DNA of 64,000 nt from Augochlora pura (taxonomy: Eukaryota > Arthropoda > Insecta > Hymenoptera > Halictidae). The notes beneath the pieces were generated by a model, which made no database searches, was not told where the DNA came from, and worked only from the letters and a program-made list of their open reading frames with translations. Shown piece by piece: positions 1 to 12,540 of the stretch (positions are counted from its first letter, which is position 1; each line of letters begins with the position of its first letter). Where the stretch lies: positions 7,750,001 to 7,814,000 of the forward strand of contig NC_135774.1 in assembly GCF_028453695.1 (NCBI RefSeq). The letters are read 5' to 3'. Made by a program: the position numbers and the translations under genes.

Positions 1-719
1 TGGAAGATACCAAAACGCACATTTTAAGATTTTAATTTGACACTGTTTCTGTTAAAAAGATCAAAAGGCAGTTTATACAATTTTTGTATAATTTTCTAAA
101 CATTGTTGTGTAAATAGAACTTTGTTAGAAATAGTGTTAAATTATTCTATCATTGCATTCTGCAGGAGAGATCGAGACAAAATGGATTTGTGGAACTACT
201 TGATACACCTACCTTCTTAAATAAAAAATATTTTGTGCACTTTTCACCGCTATGAAAAGATCTCACAAAAGAAGTGCAGAGTTTTAGTTCACAATGCAAT
301 GCAATAAAAGATAAATAGAAAAGCACGCTTGACGATGAGTAGTACCATCAAATCAGAGATCACGACTGTTATAAAATTCAAATCAATTCAAAATTAAGTT
401 AAGAGTATAATCATTGAAACTTACGTGAAATAATGTTGGTTAGGAACAATGATTATAAATGACCACTATATATTACTTTATTATTTCTGACACAACAAAC
501 TATTCGTCTTCCACAATGCTTATTTGTAACGGCAAACTATCTTTGTCGCTTATAACGGTTCTTGATAATTAGAACATATAAAAGTTCATTTTTTTAATCA
601 TCGCAATTTTTAAAAACTTAAAGATGACATAGCCTTCAAATAGGAATAGTAATCAATTTTCTATCGATGACTTATTCCTATCAAATTTTGCGATATAACT
701 GCTACGTTTGGTCTCTGTA
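1..719. other. AT-rich non-coding sequence
   Basis: No gene, RNA or mobile-element signature recognised. AATAGGAATAGT and ACTTATTCCTAT near 640-680 form a weak inverted pair only. Confidence 0.6.
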
Positions 720-1200
720 TAAAATTGATTGGAAACACGGATGCAAAGTTGCAGCGGTTGTGCCCGCGAATCGGACCCGATAGTTAATCCGAAGGATTCC
801 GGTTGCAATAAGAGGCGAGGTCTTGGTAAGGCCCAGAATCCTAATAGCGAAGGAGCCCGCGGCGACGCTCATTACGGGGTAGCATGGCGACTGGTAATGA
901 CAAAAAGCGCATGCAGCATTATCATTGCGGAGTGTATGGCATTAAGCTGTAGGGGGCCAGGATTAGGATGTCGGCCATTACCGCGCGTCACTGACCGTTT
1001 ATTCTACGCCGTGCACGGTGTGCTGACTTCCTCTAGACGCGTATGTATGCCTACATAACCAGAGGATGAGGACACTCGCGAGATCGTGAAATCTCGACGT
1101 ACACGCGGGTTCACCTTTCGATGCTACTTCCGATCCGCTCTTCTGCCCTCGCATTCGACCTCGTTCCTTTGGCCTAGCGATACGACTGTACCTTAATATC
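720..1200. other. GC-rich island 1
   Basis: Clearly GC-richer than its flanks. It holds overlapping open frames on both strands (109 residues on +, 67 on -) with non-ATG starts or no domain. Candidate conserved non-coding element. Confidence 0.45.
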
Positions 1201-1251
1201 ATTCAGAAACATCGACGAAATAAAAATGTTCCAGCGATATTGATCAGTTTT

Positions 1252-1660
1252 ACTTTAACACATATTCGCCCGTGTGACGAAAATTCCTCATTTTGCAAAG
1301 AATCGCCAATAACCAAATGACAAAAATTCTTCGTTCCTATATTACAGAAAATAATTGATTCTTGTTCTTCTAATTTTAAATAAATTAAATTATAATTTTT
1401 ATCAAACAGAGGTAATTTCAATAAAGAACTGATTTCAGCTTTAAACGTAAAAACGTAGTATTCAGTATTGCGCATAGAAGAATTTTATTCAAAATTTAAG
1501 CATTTGGGTGGTCGGATGTTATATAACTTCAGAAAGCAAACAAAAACTTAAAAATTTATATATAAAGTAAAATTTGTTTTATATCATTTTCCACAATTTC
1601 ACTGAAAAATATATGATTCTTAGCAAGTTACGTTGTTTTTATGTAGACCATAACGTTTGT
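1252..1660. repeat. Dispersed repeat R1, copy 1
   Basis: TTAACACATATTCGCCCGTG, ACAGAAAATAATTGATTCTT and, further on, CACTGAAAAATATATGATTC recur in the same order at 5485-5735. Identity is about 75-80% by eye. Copy 1 has about 150 bp of extra sequence (about 1450-1600) between the blocks. A 90-residue minus-strand frame (1203-1475) falls here but has no recognisable domain. Confidence 0.65.
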
Positions 1661-2319
1661 ACAGATAGCGCCAAAAGATACCGCCATTTTGTGAATGGCG
1701 GCGCAAACAAAGTACCGGACGAATATGTGTTGAAATATTAGAAAGACAAAAATAATTGGCTAATGTCACTGTATTATTTTTAATCTATTTAAGTCATTGG
1801 AGAAAGGAAGAACTTGCTGTTTAATTTATATTTCTCACATTTGATGCAGATAATTTTACATTAAAATCCACAGTGTTGCAGTCAACTTTCTTTTGTGCAT
1901 TCCATCGTTTGTATAAAATACAGAGTTTACGAAACTCGTCAAAGTAACGAGTCACAGATTTTTTCACATACGAATATTCGGATTGTAAAGATATATTTAT
2001 AACTTATTTATTCAATATACATATGTTATAAGAATAATGGCATTCTTGTTGCTTTTATAAATTAATATGAAACAGTTGCTTCTAGTGTTCCACGAGTCTA
2101 TTGCTAATTTGTAAAATTTGTTATTTTCAAATATTGCAAAGAGTCAAAATTACTGTGCGTGGATAACAATATATAATCCGATTAGATTTTTTAAGAATAT
2201 TAAATCGCATTCAGCGATGCTATCTTCAATATAATCAGTAGAATACGAATCTTTATGTAAAATAAAATTGATCTGCATCAATTAGAAACAATATCTTTCC
2301 TATCTTTTTAAAACTTGCT

Positions 2320-2375
2320 AACGTTACAAATTGCAGCTATCCATTTTTTCCATAAATGCATAAAAACCGCGGTAT
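2320..2375 (+). repeat. TGCATAAAA dispersed module, copy 1
   Basis: AAATTGCAGCTATCCATTTT, then CCATAAATGCATAAAAACCG and CGGT. It aligns along about 50 bp with 20150-20200 and with the reverse complements of 23147-23205 and 28563-28615. Confidence 0.65.
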
Positions 2376-3169
2376 TTAGAAGTATTATCTAGGTATTAAG
2401 AATGCTTGCTGAAATCGATGGTAGCCATCGGTACAATTCATCTTCGTTAAGGACAACAATAAATATTCGTTAAAGTCACTGACACTAGATGTTATAATTT
2501 GCGGGGAAGTTAATGAAACATTTATTTCAGCAAGAAGCTACGTCGAACTGTGGAGTTATGTACAGCTAATTATTAATTGGCTAATAGGAAAGTGTTCTCG
2601 TTTAATGGCGGTGTTGAACAAAATATGATTAAATGAGAATCTGTTAGCAACTATATGTGTGCAACGCTCGAGGTAGATAAAAATAGGGACAAACATAATA
2701 GGTCATTATTAACGATGAAAGTCGCCGTGATTAATAGTCAACCTAATTAAATGCTTTTAGAACGACCATGTTGGTTATTTTTAGGATCGCTAAGTTTCTA
2801 TTACATGAACTGTATAATAATAATAATAATGATAATGATAACGATAAGAAAAACATTAATAAAATAATAATAAGAACAGTCAAGTAACAATAATAATACA
2901 GACGGTTCGAATTATAAAATCTATGGAACAGTTTTTAGAATGGATTTAAATTATATGATTTTTGCTGACTCTTTAATATAATTGAAAAAAACTCTATTGT
3001 CAATAGTTAGTCATTCGATGACCAAGTGAGACGGTTATTTAATGAGACAATTTAAATAATGTTTTTTCATCTATTGAAAAATTTTATATTAATTTTCGTG
3101 ATTTGAAGATATTCTATAATATTTATTCTACATTCTTTAATATTACACATTCTATAATACTTATAGTCT

Positions 3170-3365
3170 TCACTCGACAAGAAAGCACTTTTAAGTTTAC
3201 ATTTCCCCTCTTATACTACCTGTTCTACTGTCCTCGGTCGCTATTGGTTGCCGTCGGTCTTCGTCTCCGTTTTTGACTAATAGCGACTGATAGCTACGGC
3301 AATGAGGATGCTAGAAAGAGGGGGAATGTAGACACAAAGCTACCTTTTAGTCGCATGTGGATGAT
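3170..3365. mobile_element. Foldback MITE, family B, copy 1
   Basis: The left part (TTTACATTTCCCCTCTTATA) pairs with the reverse complement of the right part (TACATTCCCCCTCTTTCTAG), and the central TCGCTATTGGTTGCCG pairs with TAATAGCGACTGATAGCTAC. The same blocks occur at 45769-45927. This copy is more diverged and its outer ends are less certain. Confidence 0.72.
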
Positions 3366-4780
3366 ACTTTTTAACACGTTGACACTGGCGCCAATATTCA
3401 GTATTTTCTCTGTGAGGCGACGCCCGAAACTTAAAAATATCGAATAATTTTGTTAAGTTTATAACACTGAATCGTTATGTTTTTACTATTGAATGTCTAT
3501 TTATAAAGTTGAGATAAAATAACATAAACCTATTTTGTAGTATCTAGTTTGTGAAATACAAGCAAAATAAGCAAATACACGTCGCCTTACGCTTTTGTTA
3601 ATCACGCTTATTTTGTAGCATATAAAACGCTTTAACATTTTATTTTATCAAAGATATTTGAAAATTTATTTCGTCATATTTTTTAAAATATAGGGCATTA
3701 AAGAACAGTAAAAGAACATTGAATCTTGTTCCAAAAGAAATATAGAAAACTCGTGACAAAGTAGTCTCATACTTTTTAATTAGTTCTTATGCGAAACGCT
3801 TGCAAATGAATTTTCCAAAAAAGTAATCGAGTTTTCGAAGATTTTGTTATTTTAAGCCTCGATTTGTATCGGATTTAACTAAATCGGCTGCAGTGTTGAT
3901 CGAACCATTTGCGGGGCACTCCAGCCGAGCTCTCTAATTTAACTTCGAATTCGTTGATTCGCTCACGAGAATTTCCAACACGGCTCACCGAATGTAATGA
4001 AATTCGAGATTTTCCAAACTTTCCGTTAAATTTTTCACGGTTTTTACAGAAAGAACATCAGCGATAATTTCATAAGCGACGTACGCAGTAGAACATTAGG
4101 AATATTGAAACGTTGCAGTTATTAAACTGAAGATATTTTGCATTCATGATATTTGCAAATTTTCGATATACAAAGAATCATGTGTATCCATCGAAATTAA
4201 TAACAGTTACATTTTATTTTCACTGTAAGGTATCTTCTAGTTAATGAATGACGTTTGTTTCATATTGTGGACAATATTATAAATAATATCAAATCATTAT
4301 TCTGAATATGAAGCAAAAATAATTCCTTAGCGATATAATTAATTTGACTATTGAGGATAGATGAAATATCAATTTGTAATTTTCTTTCCTTATTTGAGCT
4401 TTTTTCGTGAATCACCAATTCATTTAACACAAAATATACACTGTTAACTGTGAAAAATGCATTTAATTCATATCATCATCTATAAATGAGTAGCATAGAA
4501 TTGCAGTAGTATAAGTCACATTATTCTTATTCTGATAAATAATGAATCTTATTGTTTACTAATTTGTGTATTGTTCACTGACCATATTTATTGTTAATAT
4601 AATTTAAAGTTAAGTTATTTCATAATAACTTCGTAACTTATTTCACTTGCCTTTTAAAAATTTGTACTTGTATACTTCATTCACTCAAATAATTTTTACT
4701 GTATTTTAAATTGTAACTAACCAATTTTGCCATAAATGGGTAAATCAGCAGTGCAGTAAGAGATTGGTTAAATTGTATTT
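3366..4780. other. AT-rich non-coding sequence
   Basis: Apart from a diverged TGCATAAAA-like module near 4711-4760, nothing recognised. 1661-3169 is similar, with ATA-type microsatellite sequence at 2815-2900. Confidence 0.6.
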
Positions 4781-5025
4781 GAGTTATAAATTAAACATCC
4801 TTGACTAAAATAAAGCACAATATTTTTTACATAACCTTGTCATCACTTAAATATATAACATAACATAGTATATTATATAACTATATATGACATAACAGAG
4901 TATATAATATAACTTACATATATATCATAACAGATATAATGTAACTTAAATATATAACATAACATAAATCGCTTTTGAGTCATAAAGCAAACATTCTCGA
5001 CTAAAATAATGCACAATAATTTTAT
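4781..5025. repeat. Direct repeat pair flanking an AT-rich tandem-like tract
   Basis: About 50 bp at 4781-4830 (GAGTTATAAATTAAACATCC and onward) recurs at 4976-5025 (GAGTCATAAAGCAAACATTC and onward) at roughly 80%. Between them, 4848-4970 holds irregular repeats of ATATAACATAACA. Likely a local duplication that later expanded. Confidence 0.6.
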
Positions 5026-5484
5026 CGTTGAATTACTGCGTTAGCTCGGGATAAATGAATTTTCCATTGACTTACCGTTTTTCCTGTATAAGCTGGTTGA
5101 ACAGCGAATTTACGCGAACGATCGCAGCGTGGTAATCGCATAGTATTCGATGCTCTACACATCAATACGGCATTAAGGACGATTCAACGACGCGCTTAGA
5201 AGGTCCGATGCGTTTAATACGCTTGAACCAAAGCAGATAGCTCGGTCTAAATTGCGCTTAAGTAACTTAAATTTAATTTAATTTCGCATTGGCTCATTGG
5301 TGTCTCCGTTGGCAATATTTAATTCAATACGGGCGTAACATTGTGTTACAGGCACTTGTGGAACGTTCGAGGCGAACGAAGGAAAATTGAATAAAAACGT
5401 GACCGCATGAATATTGATGGGACAGATCGAGGATTATTAGAAAGCAATACGTTCACGCGGTTCTCGTTTCTCGGTATTCTTTCT
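5026..5484. other. Mildly GC-enriched non-coding sequence
   Basis: Segments such as GATGCGTTTAATACGCTTGA stand out from the AT background. No frame of note. A candidate conserved element, low confidence. 5736-6515 is plain AT-rich sequence. Confidence 0.35.
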
Positions 5485-5735
5485 TAACACGTATTCGTCC
5501 GCATGACGAAAATTCGTCATTTCGCAAACAATCACCAATAGCTAAATAAAGAAAATCCGTCGTTTCTATATTGCAGAAAATAATTGATTCTCGTTCTTTT
5601 AATTCTAAATAAATTCAATTCTAATTTTTACCAAACAGAGATAGTTTAAATCAAAGATGGTATAATTATAACCAGCACTGAAAAATATATGATTTTTACC
5701 TAGTTACGTTATTGTTATATAGACCATATTATTTC
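5485..5735. repeat. Dispersed repeat R1, copy 2
   Basis: TTAACACGTATTCGTCCGCA, GCAGAAAATAATTGATTCTC and CACTGAAAAATATATGATTT align with 1252-1660. The left end (TTAACACG) suggests another TTAA-type element, but no inverted right end was found. Confidence 0.65.
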
Positions 5736-6515
5736 TATATTTCTATGATATTATTTTCAACGTAGTAAAATAATTATGAAAGGATCAATTTTATAATAAT
5801 ATAAATAATTATGAAAGGATAAAATTTATATTGCGTAATGAAACATCTTCTATGTCTTATAACATGTACATACCACAAAAAAATCGTTCAATTAACATAA
5901 CAATTTTAATACACTTCTAATTATTACATTATTATATATTACATACTAATACATTGAATTATTTAATACACTAGTCCATTAAAATAGATTCGAGATATCA
6001 GGATATAATTCTTACGCGACGATCCAATAACAATAGAACATTTTGCCAAATAAAAATGATCGTAAAATGACGTTTAAAATGCCCATTCTAAATTAGGATG
6101 GTTGAACATGAAATACAAATATCAACTGTCCCATAAATAGGAACAATGGAAACAATAAAGTACGCACTATGGAACAGTAAGTTCCTGCTTAGTAAGTTCA
6201 TGCTATAAATGCATAAAATCGAAAGCATTTTTAGACATTAGTATATACACATTTCTTTAATTTATTTGACTAAAGTAACATCTTCACATACATCGTTCAA
6301 AATTTCCATAAAACTCTGTATGTTTATAAAGATTCAGTTTATGCATACGAACGGATATAACAAAGTATCGCGTGATCGAGTCAAATCAAACGATTAAATA
6401 TAGTTTATATTGTCGATTAAATCCATAATAAAAGAAAAGATTATACACAGAACCTCCTGCACCTAGTTGTAAAAATTATGAAACTATACAATAGTATACA
6501 CTTTCACGTAGTGTA

Positions 6516-6600
6516 TCTATTCTTTATAGTATAATTTGCGCCGCTGTTTTAAGAAGGAGCCACAATTGAGCGGTGTTTCATAATTGGTACTTTTTCGTTA
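6516..6600. repeat. Dispersed repeat R2, copy 1
   Basis: ATCTATTCTTTATAGTATAA, CACAATTGAGCGGTGTTTCA and TAATTGGTACTTTTTC align with 30216-30300. Confidence 0.6.
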
Positions 6601-7310
6601 CGAGGGCAAAGAGTCCGACAGCAGGCAACCAAATCGTAACAAAGAACGACGCCAGTTAATCAGTGGGTTAAATCAACGATTGAGAGAGGGTTGGGGGAGG
6701 AGAGGAAAATCGCGGTGGGGTCCTAGAGAGCGAATGAAAATCACCGCGCTTTGATCCCCGCGACGGGAGCGGAGGGGTTGACTTTTCTCGCGCTCGGGTT
6801 AATACGATTTGCAAATCCGCAGCTTCGGCTACCGGTGGCTACGGGCCGCTGAATAAATGATACGCTCCGATTCGGGGATTGCTGCATTATCCGTCGTCGA
6901 ATTCGTCCCTGACGCCGCCAATTATTCATGCTCGCGTGGCGCCGCTGCAATTAAGAGTCAATTTCGTTCTCGGCCAGATATATCACGCACGAAAGTCTTT
7001 ACGAGCGCTCCTCTGTTCGAACGGGTCGATCGCGGACGCTTAACGGATGCCGACGCGTGACACGTTCGCTCGATCACTATTCTACGCCCGTTGAAATCGA
7101 ATTCTGCTCTCTGCGACCAGCGATTTCGCGTGCCGGGAAAAATCGTTCGCGGTGTCTCGCGTTCGTTAAACAATTTTATCCTTTCGGATCTCGGCGAAAA
7201 CTGCATCACGAAACTAATACGACGGATTCGGTAATGTTTCGATCCCGCTGTCACGCTCGGGCCTATTTCGACCCGAAAGAAATTTCATTTCTTCACGGAA
7301 GAACCGCTTA
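6601..7310. other. GC-rich island 2
   Basis: About 700 bp of GC-rich sequence with short opposing frames (60-98 residues) typical of stop-poor GC sequence and no domain. A candidate regulatory island. Confidence 0.45.
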
Positions 7311-7676
7311 GTCGTTTTATGATTTTATACTGTATTATTTAATTTCTTTACCAGGTAAACTTTCCAAAATTCTCATTTTTCTTTGTCATTTTTGCGATTG
7401 GTACTAATGTACTGTTCGGGTCAATGATTGATTTTTAAAATATACTTAATGTATCTGAGCATAATGGGTTTGTTCTTCATACGTTAATAAATATTTATTG
7501 ATAAGTGAAATATTTATGTTTATTTATACATGTTGACACGTTCGCTATCAGCGTCACGAAAAAATGATCGGACTAATTTTGTAAATATAACTTTTGAAAT
7601 TGTAATACGCAGCATATTTAGAGAATTTATAGCTTCTTTTTGACGACCTTTTTATTATCTATTATATAAAAATAAG

Positions 7677-7991
7677 TCGGGTTTTCCTTCCTGACGCTAT
7701 AACTCCAGAACGCACGAACCGATTTCCACGGTTTTGCATTCGTTGGAAAGGTCTCGGGCTCCGTGAGGTTTATAGCAACCAAAATGCTGGAAAAATTTCA
7801 ACAGAAAAGCAGGAAAACAGGGAAAATCATTTTTCACATACAGCGCCATCTCTGATACATAGCATGTACTACAAACCAATATGGTTTATAAAACAAAAAA
7901 ATAACTTTTCTTCATCTTTTAATCCCCAAACGAAATGTTACAAAAAACGAAGCCATCTGGTGGCGAAACGGAGTTCGCCGGGTTTGCTAGT
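7677..7991 (+). mobile_element. Candidate Helitron/Helentron 3'-terminal segment
   Basis: The segment ends with a hairpin (GGCGAA 7962-7967, loop of six, TTCGCC 7974-7979), seven bases and then CTAG followed by T. This is the arrangement of a Helitron 3' end: a GC-rich hairpin just before CTRR, then T. The upstream part begins TCGGGTTTTCCTTCCTGACG, opening with TC as Helitrons do, but is preceded by G instead of the usual A. There is no coding region, so if real it is a short non-autonomous element. Confidence 0.5.
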
Positions 7992-8186
7992 ATTTTATAA
8001 GAAGATACGATACAACTAATGTAACTATGCATATATACTACTGGGCGAAGATAGCTCTATTTGTAAATAATCGTCACTGTTCTAAATAAATAGTTATAAT
8101 AAATAAAGGGACAAATGCGGATAGCTGGTACGTATACAACCTTTGAAGACTATTAAATATAAGAAACTCTCGTTTTTTAATTTTTC

Positions 8187-8446
8187 TTATCTGAGTCTAT
8201 AACAAAGTTTAAAAAATGCGTTTTATATATCTCGATAAGTTATATGCGAACTGAAAATTTCACCGAAATCGATTAATGCAAAATTAAGTTACAAGCAGTG
8301 AGTGATTTTAAAAACTGCAAAGTTCTCGCATTTACTGGTTAAGATTGACCGATTTCACTTAAATTTTCAACATGCGTGCAAGTAACCGAAATCTACAAAA
8401 TGCATTTTCAAGATTTTCGTTATATTCAGATGAAAAAGTTAAACTT
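8187..8446. mobile_element. Foldback MITE, family C, most complete copy
   Basis: The left arm (TCTGAGTCTATAACAAAGTT through AAAATTTCACCGAAATCGAT) is the diverged reverse complement of the right arm (GACCGATTTCACTTAAATTT through CATTTTCAAGATTTTCGTTA). The arms are separated by about 60 bp. Single arms of the same family occur at 16830-16990, 27205-27300 and, weakly, 22250-22340. No coding capacity. Confidence 0.7.
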
Positions 8447-8689
8447 AAAGTTTACTTCGTTCTGTCGTAAAAAAAATAGCTTATTTTAAAAAGAGCATTC
8501 TGATTAAAAACTCAAATCGTTTATTTCACTTCTAAAAAAAGATTTTGTGTTTTAAAAGGTTATATTGTAACATGAATATTATCGGTAGTTACCGTATTTA
8601 ACGAAAGCAAAATCTTGTTTGCCAGTAATCCATAGCGAGTAAATACGAACAATAGATTCTATCTAACTGCATTGATTCTACCTAGCTCA

Positions 8690-9660
8690 TCACTTATGCC
8701 ACGACCTAATAAAAATCTGACGATAACGGTGAATAGTAAAATTGCTTTGAAGTCGAGCGTCGACTGTAACATATACTGTCGCATTATCGGGCGAACTACC
8801 CCTCCCGAAACGTTCGAACATGTTTATTACTCACTGCAAGCAAACACACGCGCGCATTCGTTTGAATACTATGTACGAGCTATAGATTCGTTGTTGGCTT
8901 CGCGTAAGTTGATTCTTTTATTTCTGTCCCTGATCGGCGCAGTGTGCGTCGCAACAAACGACGAAAACGTTTCCTCTATCCCGCGAAGCACAACGGCGTC
9001 AGATCAGGGAGTAGGAGCGGTGCCGCGATGGGGGACACATCGTGCAGTTTACACGGGGAAATGCGCACACATGGGGCGGAATGGTGCGGTAGGGGCGTGG
9101 GTGGGGGATACAGACACGCCCCTGGCTCGTAAAGGTGCACAGGGTTGGGAAAAGGTTAAGGAAAGAGAGGGCCCCGGAAAAAAGGAGCCGAGGCAAAAGG
9201 GAGCAGAGAAAGGTGGATTGAGAGTGTTCCTTATATCGGTGGTACCCCTGGAGGCTCTCTCTCTCTCTCCCCTCCGCTCTCCCCGCGCTCCCCACTTTCG
9301 GCCTCGAGGCTCCTGTTTTACGCTTTTCGACTTTTTCAAGATTTATCCCTGCCGCTTCCTCGCTAAATCGCTTTCCGGGCGAAATTTACGGTCGGGCAAT
9401 AATACAGGAGCACCGTGCTACCGAGCGCGTGGGCGGCGGCGGGCGGAGGGCGGGCGGGGGGCAGGAAGGATACCAAAGGGGGTGGAGAGGAAGCTCCACC
9501 CGGTCGAGTAACAGTAAGGGAGCCTACATACATTCCCAGCACGTTCCCGGCTTCTTCTCTACCTGACTGACTGCTTCCACCTCTTCCTACAGCATTTTCT
9601 TTACGATCGTCCGCCATACCCCCCGGCCACCCTCGGCCAACCATTTTCCTAGCGGGGGCA
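8690..9660. other. GC-rich island 3, including a very GC-rich core
   Basis: The core at 9420-9490 is dominated by GGCGGG-type repeats. The longest frame in the window (8672-9508, 279 residues) covers the island but starts at TTG, has no domain, turns Arg/Gly/Pro-rich with composition, and faces opposing frames on the other strand. I do not call it a gene; a CpG-rich promoter of an unseen transcript is possible. Confidence 0.4.
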
Positions 9661-12540
9661 GTTTATATCTTGCCTTCGACGCCTTGTTGGCAGTCATTGT
9701 TCTTGATCATTTTCAATGGGAGTCGAAGACACTAGGATTCGATTAACGCGTGACTGTTCGATCCGTTATGAACGGAGTTAGGCAAATTTTATTTTAAATG
9801 ACAAGTAATAAATTGAAAGTTAAATGAAACTTTCATTAGTAAATAATAATTACGTGAAAAGAAACATTATCCCGTGTCATTTAGAAAATACAACATAAAT
9901 TTAAATTGTTATATTTTAATATATAATTTTTACTGATATTTTATATTATAGAATTTACTGAACTAATTTTGTGATAGCGAAAGTGATTATATAGAACATA
10001 AGAAATCATTTTTATTAAAACTTATTAAAAGATGTCTTTTAACACATTTAGTAAAAGTGGTGATAAATAGAAATTATTAGAATGTATCTTTTGACATCTT
10101 CGATAGAAATAGTGTTAAATAATTCCACAAATAATATATTTGCTATCTCTTATTTCTAAATAAATTGTTATTTTTTATTTCGGTTCTAGAGAAAGGATAT
10201 TTTGTATATTATTTTAACTTATTATATTAATTCAAGACAAAAAAATTTTTCATTAATTTCTAAGCTTACAATAAGATCCAGTTGAATATTTGCATTATGA
10301 CAATTCTAAGTATATATTAAATTATTAGTATTATAAACTTTCGTTTCTGGTATTAATCGATAAACTTGATAAAAGATGATATTCTAACACAAGAAATTAT
10401 AAGATACGGTAAATAATTAGTAAATTAGTTTTTGCCTGAACTTTGCTGTTGAGAATTATAATAACTAACAGATTAAAGATATTACTTTGCTAGTGTACGT
10501 AGTATGATGTTATAAACTCTTACCAAAGTAATCTTCTTCCAACTTCTAATATTAAAGAACGTTCAAAACTTCGATTTATAGCAACCAAGTGATTTATCGA
10601 GAAACTTCGATAAGAGTTCATAATAATATTATATAGCCCCGAGGTAGTAGAAAGGATTACGGAAGATGTAATCAAACGCCTTAAATAAATAAGTAAAAAA
10701 CAAACATTTATTAGATATAGGTGCAGATAATAATCGAATAGCGTTTGAATAACTAGTTTGCGTTTCAAGTAATTAGAATTGTATAAGTACTTAAATGTTA
10801 ATAATATCTAAGTCTTCATAGCATATTACTATGTATAATATTGTATAAAGGCTTAATACCATTTAATTTATTATTTAAGTAGAAATACAATCGATACAAT
10901 ATATATATAATACATAATAATATTTATTTTGATATTTATTGAAAAATCTAAGTAATGTATACGTATACATATAACTATTACAAGCGTAATAAATATTGTC
11001 GTTATCGTTTTATCATAATTTACAACTTTGACTGTTTAAAGAAATGAAAACGTGTTGTCCGACATAATAATATAGGTTTAACATTATCAACTTAACCTAA
11101 TCATTATTAGGCGATTGAGAAGTGTCCAAACTTCGATCGTGGCGATTTATAAAAATAATTTTTTAATCTGTATAATTTTGAGAAATGACATTCATTATCA
11201 ATTAGGTCCACTCGGGATATATCGCCCGTAGAGTTAGGGTAGGCTGAGGATATGGTGGTGCAAATTTGGCTTATTCCCTTCCGTAGCTCATTATACCACG
11301 TTTACAAGCTATCCCCACCGCGTAACTTCCGTTGAGCTCGCACAACTTAATCGAGTATAGTCTCTTCGAAATAGGTCATCGTTAGTTTCTGGGCAATTTC
11401 TCTCGCGAGTGTCATGAAAATTGAAACAATGCGTGTTTGTCCAATTAATGGAAGCCGAGAAGTTAGTTTCATCGCATCCACTTGAAAAAAAAATGATTAA
11501 ATCTTAATATCTTCGCTTAATTATTACAAATAAATTATACCATTAATGCATAAAATTTAATTCTACCAGCTTTCAAAATCTGCACACATAATCGGACTAT
11601 ATCTCCGTTAGTTTTCATTGTTCGATAAGAAAATGTTTTATTTAACATTCACGGGTATTGAATAAAAAATTTACGGACATAATTAGAAAACATAATTAGA
11701 AAAGTATCATTTGTCATCAAAAACCTGTTTTTATTCTTTAAATAGTATAATATGAAACATAGAACGATTTATTTTACTATTATTGTTAGTTAATGCTGCT
11801 TATATTAATTTGAGCATTTTGGCCTTTGCATGCAAAATTACTTCTAGACATAAATTTCTAAAATACAATTTTAATAATATTGTAATTCTATTTTGACATG
11901 TTTGATTTTGTATAAGAAGAAAGTTGGCACGAAAATTAGCAACCCATTTATTAAATTTTCTTACAGTTATTTATAATGCTTAATACTTGCTTAATCTTGA
12001 TGTCTTTCAAATTTTCACTCGTTTATCCACAGTGAACAAATAATATTAAATATATCTGAAATTTCATCGACGATTATTCGAAGCTAAACAGAATTAATGC
12101 ATATTTTTAACAATCATTAATTTCTTGTAGTAAAAGAAATAAATTATCGTTGGAAGCGTAATAATTAAGTAATTATGGTTAACAGTTGTATCACCTATTT
12201 ATGTTATTAAAATGTTAAAGCGATTTATATGGAACATCAATAATAAATTATATTTCATTAAACCTGACGAAAGTAAATTTAAGGAGTATCATCCTAGGAC
12301 AGCAATGTTCTTAACTTACAAAATGTGCGAATAAAAAATTAAAGAATAAGAAAATCAAGAAATACAAGTTGGAAGAACATATGAATAAAATACGTCTCGA
12401 ACAAGTTACATGATAATCGGGAACGACAAAATTCGTGAACAGATAGTTAAATATTTAGGAGGGTATAAACATCAAAATCAGTTCTCGGTATAGCAACCTG
12501 TTTTAGACGCGTGTGTAAAGAAATAGTGGTCACTTGCAAT
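9661..12540. other. AT-rich non-coding desert with one small GC-richer patch
   Basis: Mostly AT-rich with no recognisable feature. At 11195-11480 a GC-richer patch (TATCGCCCGTAGAGTTAGGG; CCCACCGCGTAACTTCCGTT) may be a conserved element. Confidence 0.55.

Noticed and set aside
8672..9511. 279-residue open frame, the longest in the window
   Set aside because: Starts at TTG, shows no domain or signal sequence, becomes Arg/Gly/Pro-rich with local GC content, and is opposed by frames on the other strand. Best explained as a stop-poor GC-rich island.
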